The translations under genes and the position numbers were made by a program. Positions 39,595 to 49,583 of a stretch of DNA of 64,000 nucleotides are shown in pieces (the first letter of the stretch is position 1; the number at the start of each line of letters is the position of its first letter). The notes under the pieces are model-generated. The model did no database searches and was not told where the DNA came from. It saw only the letters and a list, made by a program, of their open reading frames with translations. The DNA is from Asparagopsis taxiformis (taxonomy: Eukaryota > Rhodophyta > Florideophyceae > Bonnemaisoniales > Bonnemaisoniaceae). The stretch lies in NCBI GenBank assembly GCA_030407315.1, contig JALQPE010002768.1, positions 59,341 through 123,340 of the forward strand, in the 5' to 3' direction.

Positions 39595-42555
39595 AGCGTC
39601 TACATTTTGCATTGTCTACTATTAGCTCGCTGAAGATAATAAATTTGACGAATTGAGCTAGTCGAGTGCCAGTCTTGTTCTCTAGTCGAGTGGTGGAAGC
39701 GAAGCGAGGTAAGCGGAGAAACCTGCAGGTTGCAGATGTAACCTACTGCGTCCACCTCGTGAGACTGTGTTCAAATCGTGGTGCGGACGTGTGCGGTGCA
39801 GTGCAGTGCAGCACAACAGGGCGCTCGCTGTGAGCGCGCGATCAGCAAGTGAGTGGACGTTTTGAGTAAATCCACAAGACATGCAAAAAAATAACGACTT
39901 TTCCGTTTACAGTGTGGCTCAAAATAGAAAAGCTCGCTTGCGCTCGCGCGCGCAAACGACAGTTGCTCCAGCCAGCAGCTGTATTCTCACGACTCGCAAG
40001 CTGTCGCCTCGTCTCGTCTCGTTGGTTGCAAAGAGAGAGTACGAACAAACGACCGCGCCTTGTTTGTTATACACTTGCAGTCACTTAATACAGCTCGTGT
40101 ATGAACCATGAGTGTGCCGACGAGTAATGACCATGACTAGCATTGGTTACATGTCTGCAAACGAATGGACGATGTCGTCGGCGGCAGCAGTGGCAGCCTT
40201 ACCAATTGTATAGCAATGCATGTATACGTGGGAAGCAAGCGGGTACTGTATATGGGAAAGCGTGCAGGCAAGCATGCACACAACACTGTTCACCGATATG
40301 CAAGTGCAGCGCAGTTTAGCGCACGTGTATCAGACGTACGTCAATTCTTATGTGTATATGCATGCATGCACAAGAGGACCGTGCGGCCATTGCAGCCTGT
40401 TCTAATCAGCAGCGCCGAGGCCGCGTTGCAGTTACAATTGCATCCAAGTGAGGCAATCAGTCGGTCGGTTGGACGGTCGGCACCCGTGCGGCTCGTGCGA
40501 AAACCACGTCAGGAATGTGCGCAAAATGACGCGCGTCGCTTGCCAAATCATGCATGCGCATTTGTCGCGCCGTGCAACCTGCACATCGCATGACGATGTT
40601 TGTGCACCGTCGATGCACAGTGCGCATGGATGCTAATTGGTAAGCACTATGCGGCGCAGTGCAGTGTCAAGCGGCGCAGCGCTGTGCGGCGCGGCGCGGC
40701 GCAGTGGTGGACTGGACCAGACCGGACTAGACCGGACCGGGCGATATCCCAGAATAGAATGGAACAGACGGAGGGAGAGCGGCGCAGTGTAACGCATCAT
40801 CGGTGATGCTGCATGGCGTATGTTGTAATGGGCGTATGACGGCCACGAGTGGCGGGATGCAAGGTGAATGCATGTGCCACTGAATGGAGGCGGGCGCGCG
40901 GCGTGCAGCTGTGTGCTATTTTTGAATGTGGGACATGTCAAGGGGCTGTTAGACGCGTGTGCACCGCTGCCAATTGATTGGCCTGTGTGGTATTTTTGTT
41001 GATTTGTATTGTAATGCTATCATCGTGTTGGAGACTATTATACACTTTGCTGCCGTTGGCAAACTGGTCATCTTGCTGACGGCTGGCAACTATTGGCGGT
41101 CTCGTGATCGCGCGCGCGCACGGGCGGGGGAACGACAAACATACGATACGTTGACAATGATGTATGTTGCCTGGCAGAGGTTTTCGCTTCACGCCCGCCG
41201 TTGTATAATACGCATCGAAGGGTAGTGATGCAGCTTTTGTGCTCATTGTGTGTTTTACAAAACAATTGACAAGAGCGACTTTTAATTAACGTATTGATAC
41301 TTTGTGCTCGTTGGACGATTAGCAAATCATGTACAGTTTCCAATTGTAAATAGACCGCCCACCGCTTGCAACGTTGAACAATAGCCGACTAAGTAGCCTC
41401 GAGGGTAGCGAGGTAGGTAATGGTCTCGAAGCGCCTAGCAGTTTGTCCATTTTATTATTTCGCAATACCGCCAAGTCGCCATGCGAAAGATGAGCGAGTT
41501 GGGAGGGGAAATGGCAACTGCTACGACTGCTGTATTCGTCATACGACTAGAATTAAAAATTTTCTTGCTGTGATTCCGGCCGCGTGAAATCTCGTTGCAT
41601 TCTGACCGTTGTCGTGCACGGGGGAGGATGATCTCGTCGAGATGCGCGCGGCTCACATGGCGGGCAAAATCCACTTGAGCGCGGCGCAATCCTAGCGTGC
41701 GCGCGAAAAAATCATGACAACATTTCACGTACCAAAGGTGCCATCTAGCGCGCAGCGAAATCAATTCAGGAATCAAATCTCGTCCAACCAATCAGCACAC
41801 AGGACGGTCTGCACGTAGCCAACCATCTGTGTGGAAGCGCTTCGATTCGTTACGAAAATGTGTCAGTAGCAAAACACAATATCGCTTACAACTGGCGTCG
41901 AGCGCCGATTGGATACGTGTACACCGGCGTTATGAAGATCGTTTGAAAATATCTGACGTCACAAGGCGTGCATGGCACCAATGAATGTAAGCAGACACCC
42001 CGTTGTGACGTGGTGTGACGTGACACGATCATCACACCGCGCACTGACATGTCACTGCATACGTTTCAGCACGAACAATCGACCAATCAACAGCCGCCTG
42101 GATTTGGATACACTTGGCTACATGGCTGTCGCCCATAAATTGATTCGTTAAGCAGCCGCCAAAAAATTACACGATTTAACTCTACATATGATGCCTTCGC
42201 AAGGGAGCGTATAACCAACTCGCCGCCGCGGACAGCACATCCCCAAAAATCCTAGAAAAAACAATCATTCATACTGTAAGGCTCCAATCATACACCGGCC
42301 AAAAGTAACGCATACTTTTCCACTCCACCGTATGACAATCCACTCGACAGGCCACATCTGCCCAGGCCGCACTTGACACATAATCTATGCAACTCTTCTC
42401 CCTTTATCAACCGTCCCCAACCAGCATCAAATCTTCGCCAACTGACCCCTCCGCCGTCCATCACCTAACCGACCAACCAACCGCGTCGCACCGCACCGCC
42501 CCATCCTTGAGCCCCGAGATCCCCTCCTCCGGTTGCCCGACCGAATCCTCCCGCC
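39595..42555. other. Nearly 3-kb gene-free stretch upstream of the OSCA channel gene
   Basis: No ORF here resembles a protein family, and no tRNA, rRNA or snRNA is recognisable. It holds a degenerate GCGGC/GACCG pentamer run (40665-40742), many ATTGG/CCAAT boxes (about 40142, 40636, 40977, 41091, 41789, 41912, 42084), and a perfect TGACGTCA at 41954-41961 with two more TGACGT-type half-sites near 42005. It is by far the longest empty stretch in the gene-rich part. Confidence 0.5.
41954..41961. promoter_or_regulatory. TGACGTCA palindrome (bZIP/CRE-type site)
   Basis: A perfect 8-bp site about 595 bp before the OSCA start, with partial TGACGT sites 45-60 bp further on. bZIP factors bind such sites in other eukaryotes; use here is unproven. 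Confidence 0.3.
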
Positions 42556-44820
42556 ATGGTCGACGCCGCCACCCTTGGTTTCCTCCAAGTGCTCGGCGTG
42601 GGTGTCGTCGTGGGCACAATTCTCATCCTACTTTTCAGCTATCTTCGTCCAAAAGTTCCCGACGTGTATAACCATCGTCGTCTACTCAACACGTGGAAGT
42701 CGTATAACAATTTCAACGTCTCCCGTGTCGGCGTGACCGAGCCCGCCATACCTGACACCTTCTTCGGTTGGATTAGCGCCACAATCGCGACGACCGAAGA
42801 TGAGATCATTCAGAAAATTGGTCTCGATGCAGCCGTCTTTCTACGTTATCTGCGCACCTGTTTGCACATTGTCGTCATACTCGCTCTTCTAGGCGCCGTC
42901 ATTCTCATGCCGACCTATGGCACTGCGGGTAACAAAAACCTCCCCGAAACTGACGATCAGTTTGTAGAGGGTCTTCGTGTCATTTCCTTGGCCAATGTTC
43001 CCTCGTCTGATTCCAGAATGTGGGCAACGGTCATCATTGATTTCTTTGTTGCCTTTGTTGTCGTCTACTTTATGAGAGCGGACTACAAGCACTACGCCAT
43101 GCTCAGACGCAAGTATCGAACTTCAGAAAATCCCGTCAATTACACGCTCGTCGTCTTTGATGTTCCCGAGGAGAGCCGCAACGAAGCTGCCATTCGTGAT
43201 CGTTTCGAACTAATGGTACCCGGCCAAATTTCAGAAGTCGTTATAGTTCGCCAATGCTCCAAGGCAAACAAATTGCAGAAAAAACTTGACAAGGCCATTA
43301 CAAAGCGTGAAGTCGCCGAGTACGTCGCCTCGGTCAAGGAAGAAGCTCCTCAACACAGACCCGGTGTGTGTGGTTGTTGTCTCTGCTTCAAGCCAAAAGT
43401 GGATTCTGTGGAGTTTTGGACAGCCGAACAGGATAAGCTAGAGAACGAGCTTCGAGAGCAGGGTACTCTCGCAGATCCGTGTAACGCTGTCATCGTCATC
43501 ATGTCTAACAAGCGTGCTGCTGCCCTCCTTGCGCAAGCCAACATGGCATCCGATTCAAGCGAATGGAATGTGGTGCGAGCAGCTGAGCCTAGTGCAATTC
43601 ACTGGCCTGCTTTCAGCATTCCAGGCTATCAAGCTGATGTTCGTCGAATCGCCGTGTTGTCATTCATTATTGTTTTCACCTTGTTCTGGACGATCCCAGC
43701 AACCTTCATTGCGGGTTTATTCAACTTGGAACAATTGACTTCGCTTGGTGCCTTCGAATGGCTTGACTTTGTGCTGGATTGGTCCGAAGGGTTGCGCGCA
43801 CTCATTCAGGGAGCTCTGCCACCCATCGTTATGTCGGTTCTTATCAGTTTGATCCCTCTCCTCTTCCGAACAGTGGTCTCACTGGAGAGGAACATATCTG
43901 CAGCTGTGATTGAGATGAAGACTCGTGATTACTTCTACTTCTTCACCATTTATGGCAGTTTCTTCGTGATTGTTCTTGGAGCCGCAGTTTTGGAGAAACT
44001 TCAGGATTTCATTGACGAACCAGCTTCTATCGTTCGGAATCTTGCTTCTGGTGTGCCTGGAAACGGTATATTCTTTGCCACATTCATTGTGCTCCAGACT
44101 TTTATCCCAATCCCGTTGCAACTCAGTGGAGTGGTGCGAGTAATTTTGCGTGCAATCTTGCTGAAGATGGCAAAGACGGAGAGACAGAAGAGGAAGGCAC
44201 GATGTGGTGGCTCCTTGTTCCAATACTTCAGATATTTTGGTCAAGCCATGCTCATCATGTACATCTCGATTGTGTTTGCAACCATGTCGCCGTTCGTCAC
44301 ATTGATGTCTGTTGCCTACTTTGCTGTCGGCTATCTGGCATTCAAGTACATGCTTCTCTACAGTACATATGCACCTTGGGATGGTGGTGGTAACCTGTTC
44401 ACGGGTGCTTACTGGGGCACAATGATTGGCTTGATACTGCAGCAAATCATCGTTATTGGAGTGCTTGGGTTGAAGGAGGCGCCAGCTCAGAGTATAATAT
44501 CTGCAATTCCGCTGGTGTTGACGCTTGCAGCCACTGTATGGATCGATAGACAATATGGGCGCGTGTCGGCAGATGGAAGTTTGCATGACATGTTCCAGGA
44601 GTCCGCCAAACTGGACGAAATCCCAGTCCATTACAGAGGAATATATGACCAGCCGGCGGGTCGTATCAACCAGTATGAAAACTTGAATGGCATTGCGGAA
44701 ATCAAGGACGTCTATTCTGAGGTTGGTGATGACGTGGATATGGATGGACTGCGGTCGGAATACCAAGACGACAACGTCGGGTATGTTCCTGACCGTGCGG
44801 CCGATCGCTCTGAAGTATAA
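42556..44820 (+). CDS. OSCA/CSC1/TMEM63-type mechanosensitive cation channel
   Basis: The 754-residue multi-pass protein is an OSCA (osmosensitive, calcium-permeable) channel. The N-terminal membrane helix (about 7-30) is followed by PDVYNHRR, the two further N-terminal helices (about 95-120 and 155-175), then a cytosolic RRM-like domain (about 195-340: YTLVVFDVPEE, then VVIVRQC and NAVIVIMSNKRAA). The pore region starts with the family signature AIHWPAFSIPGYQADVRR (about 350) and continues through about eight helices to about 680, with LPPIVMSVLISLIP and the SYF-like NGIFFATFIVLQTF. The cytosolic tail is acidic. A CCxC-rich loop (GVCGCCLCF, near 275) in the cytosolic domain is unusual. Family members open on membrane tension or hyperosmotic stress. 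Confidence 0.92.
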   Translation: MVDAATLGFLQVLGVGVVVGTILILLFSYLRPKVPDVYNHRRLLNTWKSYNNFNVSRVGVTEPAIPDTFFGWISATIATTEDEIIQKIGLDAAVFLRYLRTCLHIVVILALLGAVILMPTYGTAGNKNLPETDDQFVEGLRVISLANVPSSDSRMWATVIIDFFVAFVVVYFMRADYKHYAMLRRKYRTSENPVNYTLVVFDVPEESRNEAAIRDRFELMVPGQISEVVIVRQCSKANKLQKKLDKAITKREVAEYVASVKEEAPQHRPGVCGCCLCFKPKVDSVEFWTAEQDKLENELREQGTLADPCNAVIVIMSNKRAAALLAQANMASDSSEWNVVRAAEPSAIHWPAFSIPGYQADVRRIAVLSFIIVFTLFWTIPATFIAGLFNLEQLTSLGAFEWLDFVLDWSEGLRALIQGALPPIVMSVLISLIPLLFRTVVSLERNISAAVIEMKTRDYFYFFTIYGSFFVIVLGAAVLEKLQDFIDEPASIVRNLASGVPGNGIFFATFIVLQTFIPIPLQLSGVVRVILRAILLKMAKTERQKRKARCGGSLFQYFRYFGQAMLIMYISIVFATMSPFVTLMSVAYFAVGYLAFKYMLLYSTYAPWDGGGNLFTGAYWGTMIGLILQQIIVIGVLGLKEAPAQSIISAIPLVLTLAATVWIDRQYGRVSADGSLHDMFQESAKLDEIPVHYRGIYDQPAGRINQYENLNGIAEIKDVYSEVGDDVDMDGLRSEYQDDNVGYVPDRAADRSEV

Positions 44821-45298
44821 TCATTCAAAAGCGTTTTGAGTTGCAAAGCTGGTGCCCATTTTTCGACATGGTAGACGCGCCCGTTTGAGGTAAATATGAT
44901 ATATGTATAAACGTTTGCTAGAGATGTTCCATTCTACAGTTTGCTGCAGGTGATAGGATTTGATGCGCGATGGATTTACAACAACTAACAAGAGAGTAGC
45001 TAGAAAGCAACAGAAACTGGGCCTCGCAAGGTGTGACCGTTTGACAGATAATCATTGCAAGTGCTATCGCTGCGGGCAGGGAGTGTATGCAGATAATTGA
45101 TAGAAGCAGCTGCAAGATGCTTTTTCTACCGGGGCAGGGCGTCTCGAAGACGGTGCAGTGCACACGACATGCTGCGGCGCACGCATATTTGTCGAAAGAT
45201 GGGGAGATTGTCAATCTGGCAGTCTTGAGAGAGTATCAGTTGATTATTCAAGTCGATCGCTGACGACATCGGTGCACCTATTGTGGGCCATGCTGCAG
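44821..45298. other. Convergent spacer
   Basis: 478 bp between the 3' ends of the OSCA gene and the GYF-like gene. Nothing recognisable. Confidence 0.4.
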
Positions 45299-45879
45299 CT
45301 ACTGCGGATAGGCAGCCGGTTGGTGGCCATTCGGATATCCGGCGGGGTGTGGAGAAACTGGTGCGGGGTTATGCTCAGCTGTGTACGTACCGACAGGGTA
45401 GACGGAGGGTGCTGCAGGAGTAGTACTCGTGTTGAGGGTTGGTTGATACACTTGCACACCACTGCCGCCACCACCGCCGCCGCTTACGGAGGGCGATTGG
45501 GGGGCAGATGGCGGCATGTGACTGGGAGGTGCGGCATCTAGTGATTGGTGCGGAGATTGATCAATCGTGTCGGAGCTTGAGTACTGCAGATAACGGGCAG
45601 CGTCTGATGCGATTTCACGGAAGACGGGGTCTGGAATCTGGTCTATTCGGCGCCATTCCATGATGCGCACGGGCTTGGTCTTGTTGGGCTTTTCGGGATC
45701 AGGAAAAATGCGCTCGTTTGTCCAGATGAGAACACCGTTTGAGAGCTGGCCTTCGGCATACAAGGAGGTTATTGTGGCTCGGGTGTATGGGCCTTCGCGG
45801 TTGGGCTGGTCGGAGGGGTGTCTTCCAGGACGGAGGATGTACCATTGTGGGGCGGCTTCTTGCGGAAGAGGTTTGGCAT
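45299..45879 (-). CDS. GYF-like (DUF4339-type) domain protein, frame broken at a C-run
   Basis: The conserved part is a GYF_2/DUF4339-like domain: QWYILRPG, then REGPYTRATITSLYAEGQL, VLIWTNERIF, and MEWRRIDQIPDPVF. The C-terminal half is disordered, with a Gly6 run and Pro/Tyr repeats (VYPVGTY, YPNGHQPAAYPQ). The best start is the ATG at 45879 in context CCGCCATGCC, giving MPNLFRKKPP, but it is one base out of frame with the domain. One more C in the C-run (plus-strand GGGG at 45849-45852) would join them into a 193-residue protein. Without that base the frame would have to start at 46045 or 46138 in a leader-like sequence. A single-base assembly error is the simplest explanation. Partner proteins with Pro-rich motifs are expected from the family. 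Confidence 0.65.
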
Positions 45880-46957
45880 GGCGGGTGGGAGTGAGTGAGA
45901 GCGAATGGATGGAGGGGTGAAGTGGAGTGGGGCAGGTGATGGAATGGTTGGTAATATTGTTGAAGAGCGGCGGGTCGGGGGTGTTGTGGGCGCAAGTGAT
46001 TAAAAAGACCAGCAAGGTGTGAGAGTGAGTATGTAGAAACGTCATACGGCAACAAGGATGCCAGCAAGGTAAGGATGTACTGTAAAGTTCCACGTGTAGG
46101 AGGGTGCTGACAGTGAGCTCGGGAATGGGCAAATGCAAAGCATATGCGACGGGATGTGATAGGTTGTGGCTGAGTGGAGGTTGAGTGACAACCCTAAGTG
46201 GTGCTGGTAAGTTTTAGAAAAGATACGCATGTAATAAAAATGAAAACGCGTTGGGGAGGAAAAATCTGAGCATGTGATCTAGTTGCGAGATATTGTGTCA
46301 TTAGACGACAACCACAGAGTGGGCAGTAGGAGAAGGCATCAACGAATGGGGAGATGGGAAAAAATTTGATGAAATATGATTGGGCGAGCGGCCACAATCG
46401 TGACCATTGTGATTACCAATCACATAGTGTGGACTGTAATGCACTGTAAGGTGTGACGCAAGAGATAAGTGTTGCAATACACGACAGCGAGAGAAGTGTC
46501 ACTGAGCGCTACGGTGCGGAGCCGTATACGTTGTTTGCCCTTTGCTTCCGCACTCACTCGCTCGCTCGCTCACCTTCTCGTTTTTCGTCCCGCACATGAC
46601 ACCACACTAATCAAAGTTTGCACAGCTCGGCTTCGTTCTAGTCTCTGTTCTGTTCAGCTCTGCTCTGCTCAGTTGCACCGCACCACATTCACTGCCCCAT
46701 GTTCAAAAATTTGCTACGCGTAGACCGCTGACTTGCTCATCAAAAGCACAGTTATCTGCGCTCACAGTCGCGCCCCATTCGTCACTTGAACACATTTGCA
46801 CACTAGCGCCTGCAAGCGTACCGCCCACATCTGTCGCCCCATTCCCCACAGCACTCCCTGTTCGCCGTGCGGTCCACTCAACTCGCGTGCATATTATCCT
46901 TCCAACACCCGCCGCCCTTGGTCGCCACCCTTCACCTCATCCCGCTTCCGATGCGAC
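45880..46957. promoter_or_regulatory. Divergent promoter spacer GYF-like / PP2A-B
   Basis: About 1.08 kb. It contains ATTGGGCG near 46380, ACCAATCAC near 46415, a CTCG tetranucleotide run at 46551-46572 and a TCTGC/CAGCT pentamer-like run at 46652-46672, all on the PP2A-B side. Confidence 0.4.
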
Positions 46958-48684
46958 ATGGCGCACACCCCCGCCCCGTCTCGCTCCACCAAGAGCGACA
47001 CCCCTAGCTCCATCTACGACCAGCGTCTCGACCATTCCAATCATCATTCGCGCTCGCCCTCCGACACTTCATCACCCCACGCTTCCCGACCCGCCAACGC
47101 CTCCCCGCGCACCGTCGCCCGCAATGGCCCCCACCCCCTCCATTACGCCTTTGCACAGGCCTTTGGCGAGCGCGCAGCCGACGCTGCACCCCCCGTCGTC
47201 GTGCAAGACGCTGACATGATTACCGCCGTTCAGTTCAACACCAGTAGCGATATGGTCGCGACCGGTGACAAGGGCGGCCGTATAGTCATTTTGCGTCGCG
47301 TCGCCCAGAACACACCCCCCACCCGCTCGCCCACCCTCGCCCATCTTCCCCCCATCTCGCCTCGACCGCGGACCCCCCGAGCCCCAGACAACCCCTCGGC
47401 TGATGAAAATTACGCCCCCATTTCATGGATCCTCCCGAGTTTCGCTTCTGGACACAGTTTCAAAGTCACGAACCAGAATTCGATTACCTCAAGAGTATGG
47501 AAATTGAGGAGAAGATTAACCAGATTCGCTGGTGTCGTCCGGTCCAGGGTGCACAGCGTCTCATTGCCACTAATGATAAGACTATTAAGATGTGGCGAGT
47601 TTATGAAAAGGAGATTAAGACTGTTGCTACTATGAGTCCCCCTTCATCACAATCCGCCTCCTATTATTCTTCAGTGTACAACAGTGCTACAAGGTCTCCT
47701 CAATCGCCACAGTCTCCCCAGTCTGCCGCGCTAGCAACACAGCGCGCTCAAAGTGCATCCACTCCGCGACGACATCCCGATGCCTTTCGCCTTCGTGTTC
47801 CGCGTATCGAAGTGCGTGGAAGCGTAATAACAGCCACGTCTCGAAGAGTTTTTTCCAATGCCCATGCCTACCATATTAATTCCATCTCACTCAATTCGGA
47901 CGAAGAAACCTTTCTGTCTGCCGACGACCTTCGCGTCAATCTGTGGAACTTGAATGCAAGTGCTCAAGGGTTTAATATACTGGATATTAAGCCCGATAAT
48001 ATGGAGGACCTTACTGAGGTGATCACTTCAGCTGAATTTCATCCTACCCACTGCCACCTGTTTGTACATTCAACCTCCAGAGGTGTGATGAAGCTGAGTG
48101 ACCTACGCGAATCGGCGCTTTGCAAATCATGGGCTAGACAATTTGAGGTGCGCGAAGACGCATCGGGCAGGGCTTCGTTCTTTTCCGAGATTATAGCGTC
48201 AATATCCGACGTCAAGTTTTCTCCCGACGGGCGATATATTCTCACAAGAGATTATATGAACTTGCGGTTATGGGACATGAACATGGAGAACGCACCGGTG
48301 TTAGTGGTACCAGTCCACGAACATTTGCGATCTCGGTTATGCGACTTGTATGAGAACGACTGTATTTTCGATAAGTTTCAGTGCAGCTTTTCCAGTGACG
48401 GGGGGTCTTTGTTAACGGGAAGCTACAACTCGCTGTTCCAATCGTATTCAGCGCTAACGGGCGATGGGGCGGCGGTAGAAGCGAACGTGGACTTTGTGTC
48501 AGGGTTGTCAGGGCGACAACATTACGCGGCTGGGGGGCTCTCAGCGGCATGCGCGACAAGTAGCATGGGCAGGGAAGCGGTAGACCCATCGCGACGGATA
48601 TTGCACCTGGATTCATCGCCAGACGAGCAGATAGCGGCGGTGGCTGCCGGACCTGCTTTGTACCTGTACTATGGGGCGAGGTGA
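46958..48684 (+). CDS. PP2A regulatory subunit B (PR55/B), frame broken at a C5 run
   Basis: This WD40 propeller subunit directs protein phosphatase 2A to its substrates. The first frame (from 46958, MAHTPAPSRSTKSD) has a Ser/Pro-rich N-terminus and the first blade (ITAVQFNTSSDMVATGDKGG, then RIVILRR). The second frame (from about 47420) continues with the family signature PEFRFWTQFQSHEPEFDYL, KSMEIEEKINQIRW and NDKTIKMWRV, and later SINSLN-type blades such as SDVKFSPDGRYILTRDY and MNLRLWDMNME. The shift falls at or near the CCCCC at 47415-47419; one extra C gives a continuous 575-codon frame. No GT-AG intron fits. A sequencing or assembly deletion is most likely; a -1 slip on the C-run is the alternative. 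The Pro-rich insert after RIVILRR is longer than in plants and animals. Confidence 0.85.
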
Positions 48685-48870
48685 TATCAAGTACCTTTGG
48701 AGGTAGTCGAAGATAATACAACTGCTAATTGTGAATAAAACACAGAACAAGGTCAAACCTGTTCAGAGACGGGATGACCACCGCAATTTTACTCAGTAGA
48801 ATATGCAACGAACAAAAGTAAAACGTTTTGTTGATGCAACCCCTTTCGTGTGTTTCCACGGCGGAACACT

Positions 48871-49068
48871 TCAAACGCTAAAACCCTCTTTGCGTAAGCA
48901 CACTTTGTGCGCTTCAATCAACGCTTTGCATGCGTCTTCCCCGTTCAAAACCATACATTCATCGCGCGCCTTCTTTGTATCTGGACATGCGCAGCAAATC
49001 TTCTTCGGCTTGGACTGCGACGCCGAATTGCTCGATTCAGCAACAGCTGGTGCGGGTGCAGGAGCCAT
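48871..49068 (-). CDS. COX17: Cytochrome c oxidase copper chaperone COX17
   Basis: This 65-residue protein delivers copper to Sco1 and Cox11 for cytochrome oxidase assembly in the mitochondrial intermembrane space. The copper-binding [14 protein letters not shown] motif is intact (CC pair plus third Cys), and the twin Cx9C pairs are [11 protein letters not shown] and [11 protein letters not shown], forming the coiled-coil-helix fold imported by Mia40. Length equals that of yeast and human (62-69). The Ala/Pro/Ser N-terminus is not conserved. It is convergent with PP2A-B. Confidence 0.95.
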   Translation of the reverse strand: MAPAPAPAVAESSNSASQSKPKKICCACPDTKKARDECMVLNGEDACKALIEAHKVCLRKEGFSV

Positions 49069-49583
49069 TCTATTCTGAGAAAGGTCTACAAGTAAACACG
49101 GGCAAAATCCCTAACAATGCAGCGTACAATGGGTGATGATGCTCGGCTGAGATAAGCGAGAGAATTTGACGACGTTATGAAGTGTGACTGATCCGTTTAG
49201 CTGTTGTTCCACTTTGAGGATCGATTGATGTGACAGCGGCGCGGCGTCAATGTGACTGTGTAGGCTGCTGTTCGGTGTAGTACCACTGTGATTTGGCATC
49301 ATTTCTGCGTAGAACGATTTCTGGAGAAAATTTTTCGTCGCAGCAGTCGACGACTATGACAACATCCGCTGGGTGTTGGTTACTTGTTGGCTTCCTGCGC
49401 CAACATGTTTCTACCATCGTTGTTGTTTTCATTGGTGCGTGTTAGTGAACCCTTAGAGGAATGAGCCATAATCAGCACAACTGGACGCCCCTGAACAACG
49501 TCATAGAACATATCGTCGTGCGTAACGTGTCCCACTGACGTCAACACATCCAGCAGCCATCTTTCCAATCATCAGTCTACCCA
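49069..49583. promoter_or_regulatory. Divergent spacer COX17 / ASA1-type gene
   Basis: 515 bp. A perfect TGACGTCA lies at 49536-49543, about 41 bp before the ASA1-type ATG. Three short minus-strand ORFs (for example 49380-49568) overlap in different frames; none is a family I know and no splice pattern joins them convincingly. Confidence 0.35.

Noticed and set aside
39722..39800. A GTTCAAATC string resembling a tRNA T-loop near 39767
   Set aside because: The flanking T-stem pairs only through several G-T wobbles, and no acceptor or anticodon stem can be drawn around it.
41435..41791. A 118-codon minus-strand ORF in the 3-kb spacer
   Set aside because: It shows no family resemblance or splice context and is no longer than chance ORFs elsewhere in spacers.
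47290..47436. A GT-AG intron explaining the PP2A-B frame change
   Set aside because: The only frame-compatible pair (GTCGCC donor, CCCGAG acceptor) has a very poor donor compared with the GTAAGT/GTACGT donors here, and would delete sequence resembling the family.
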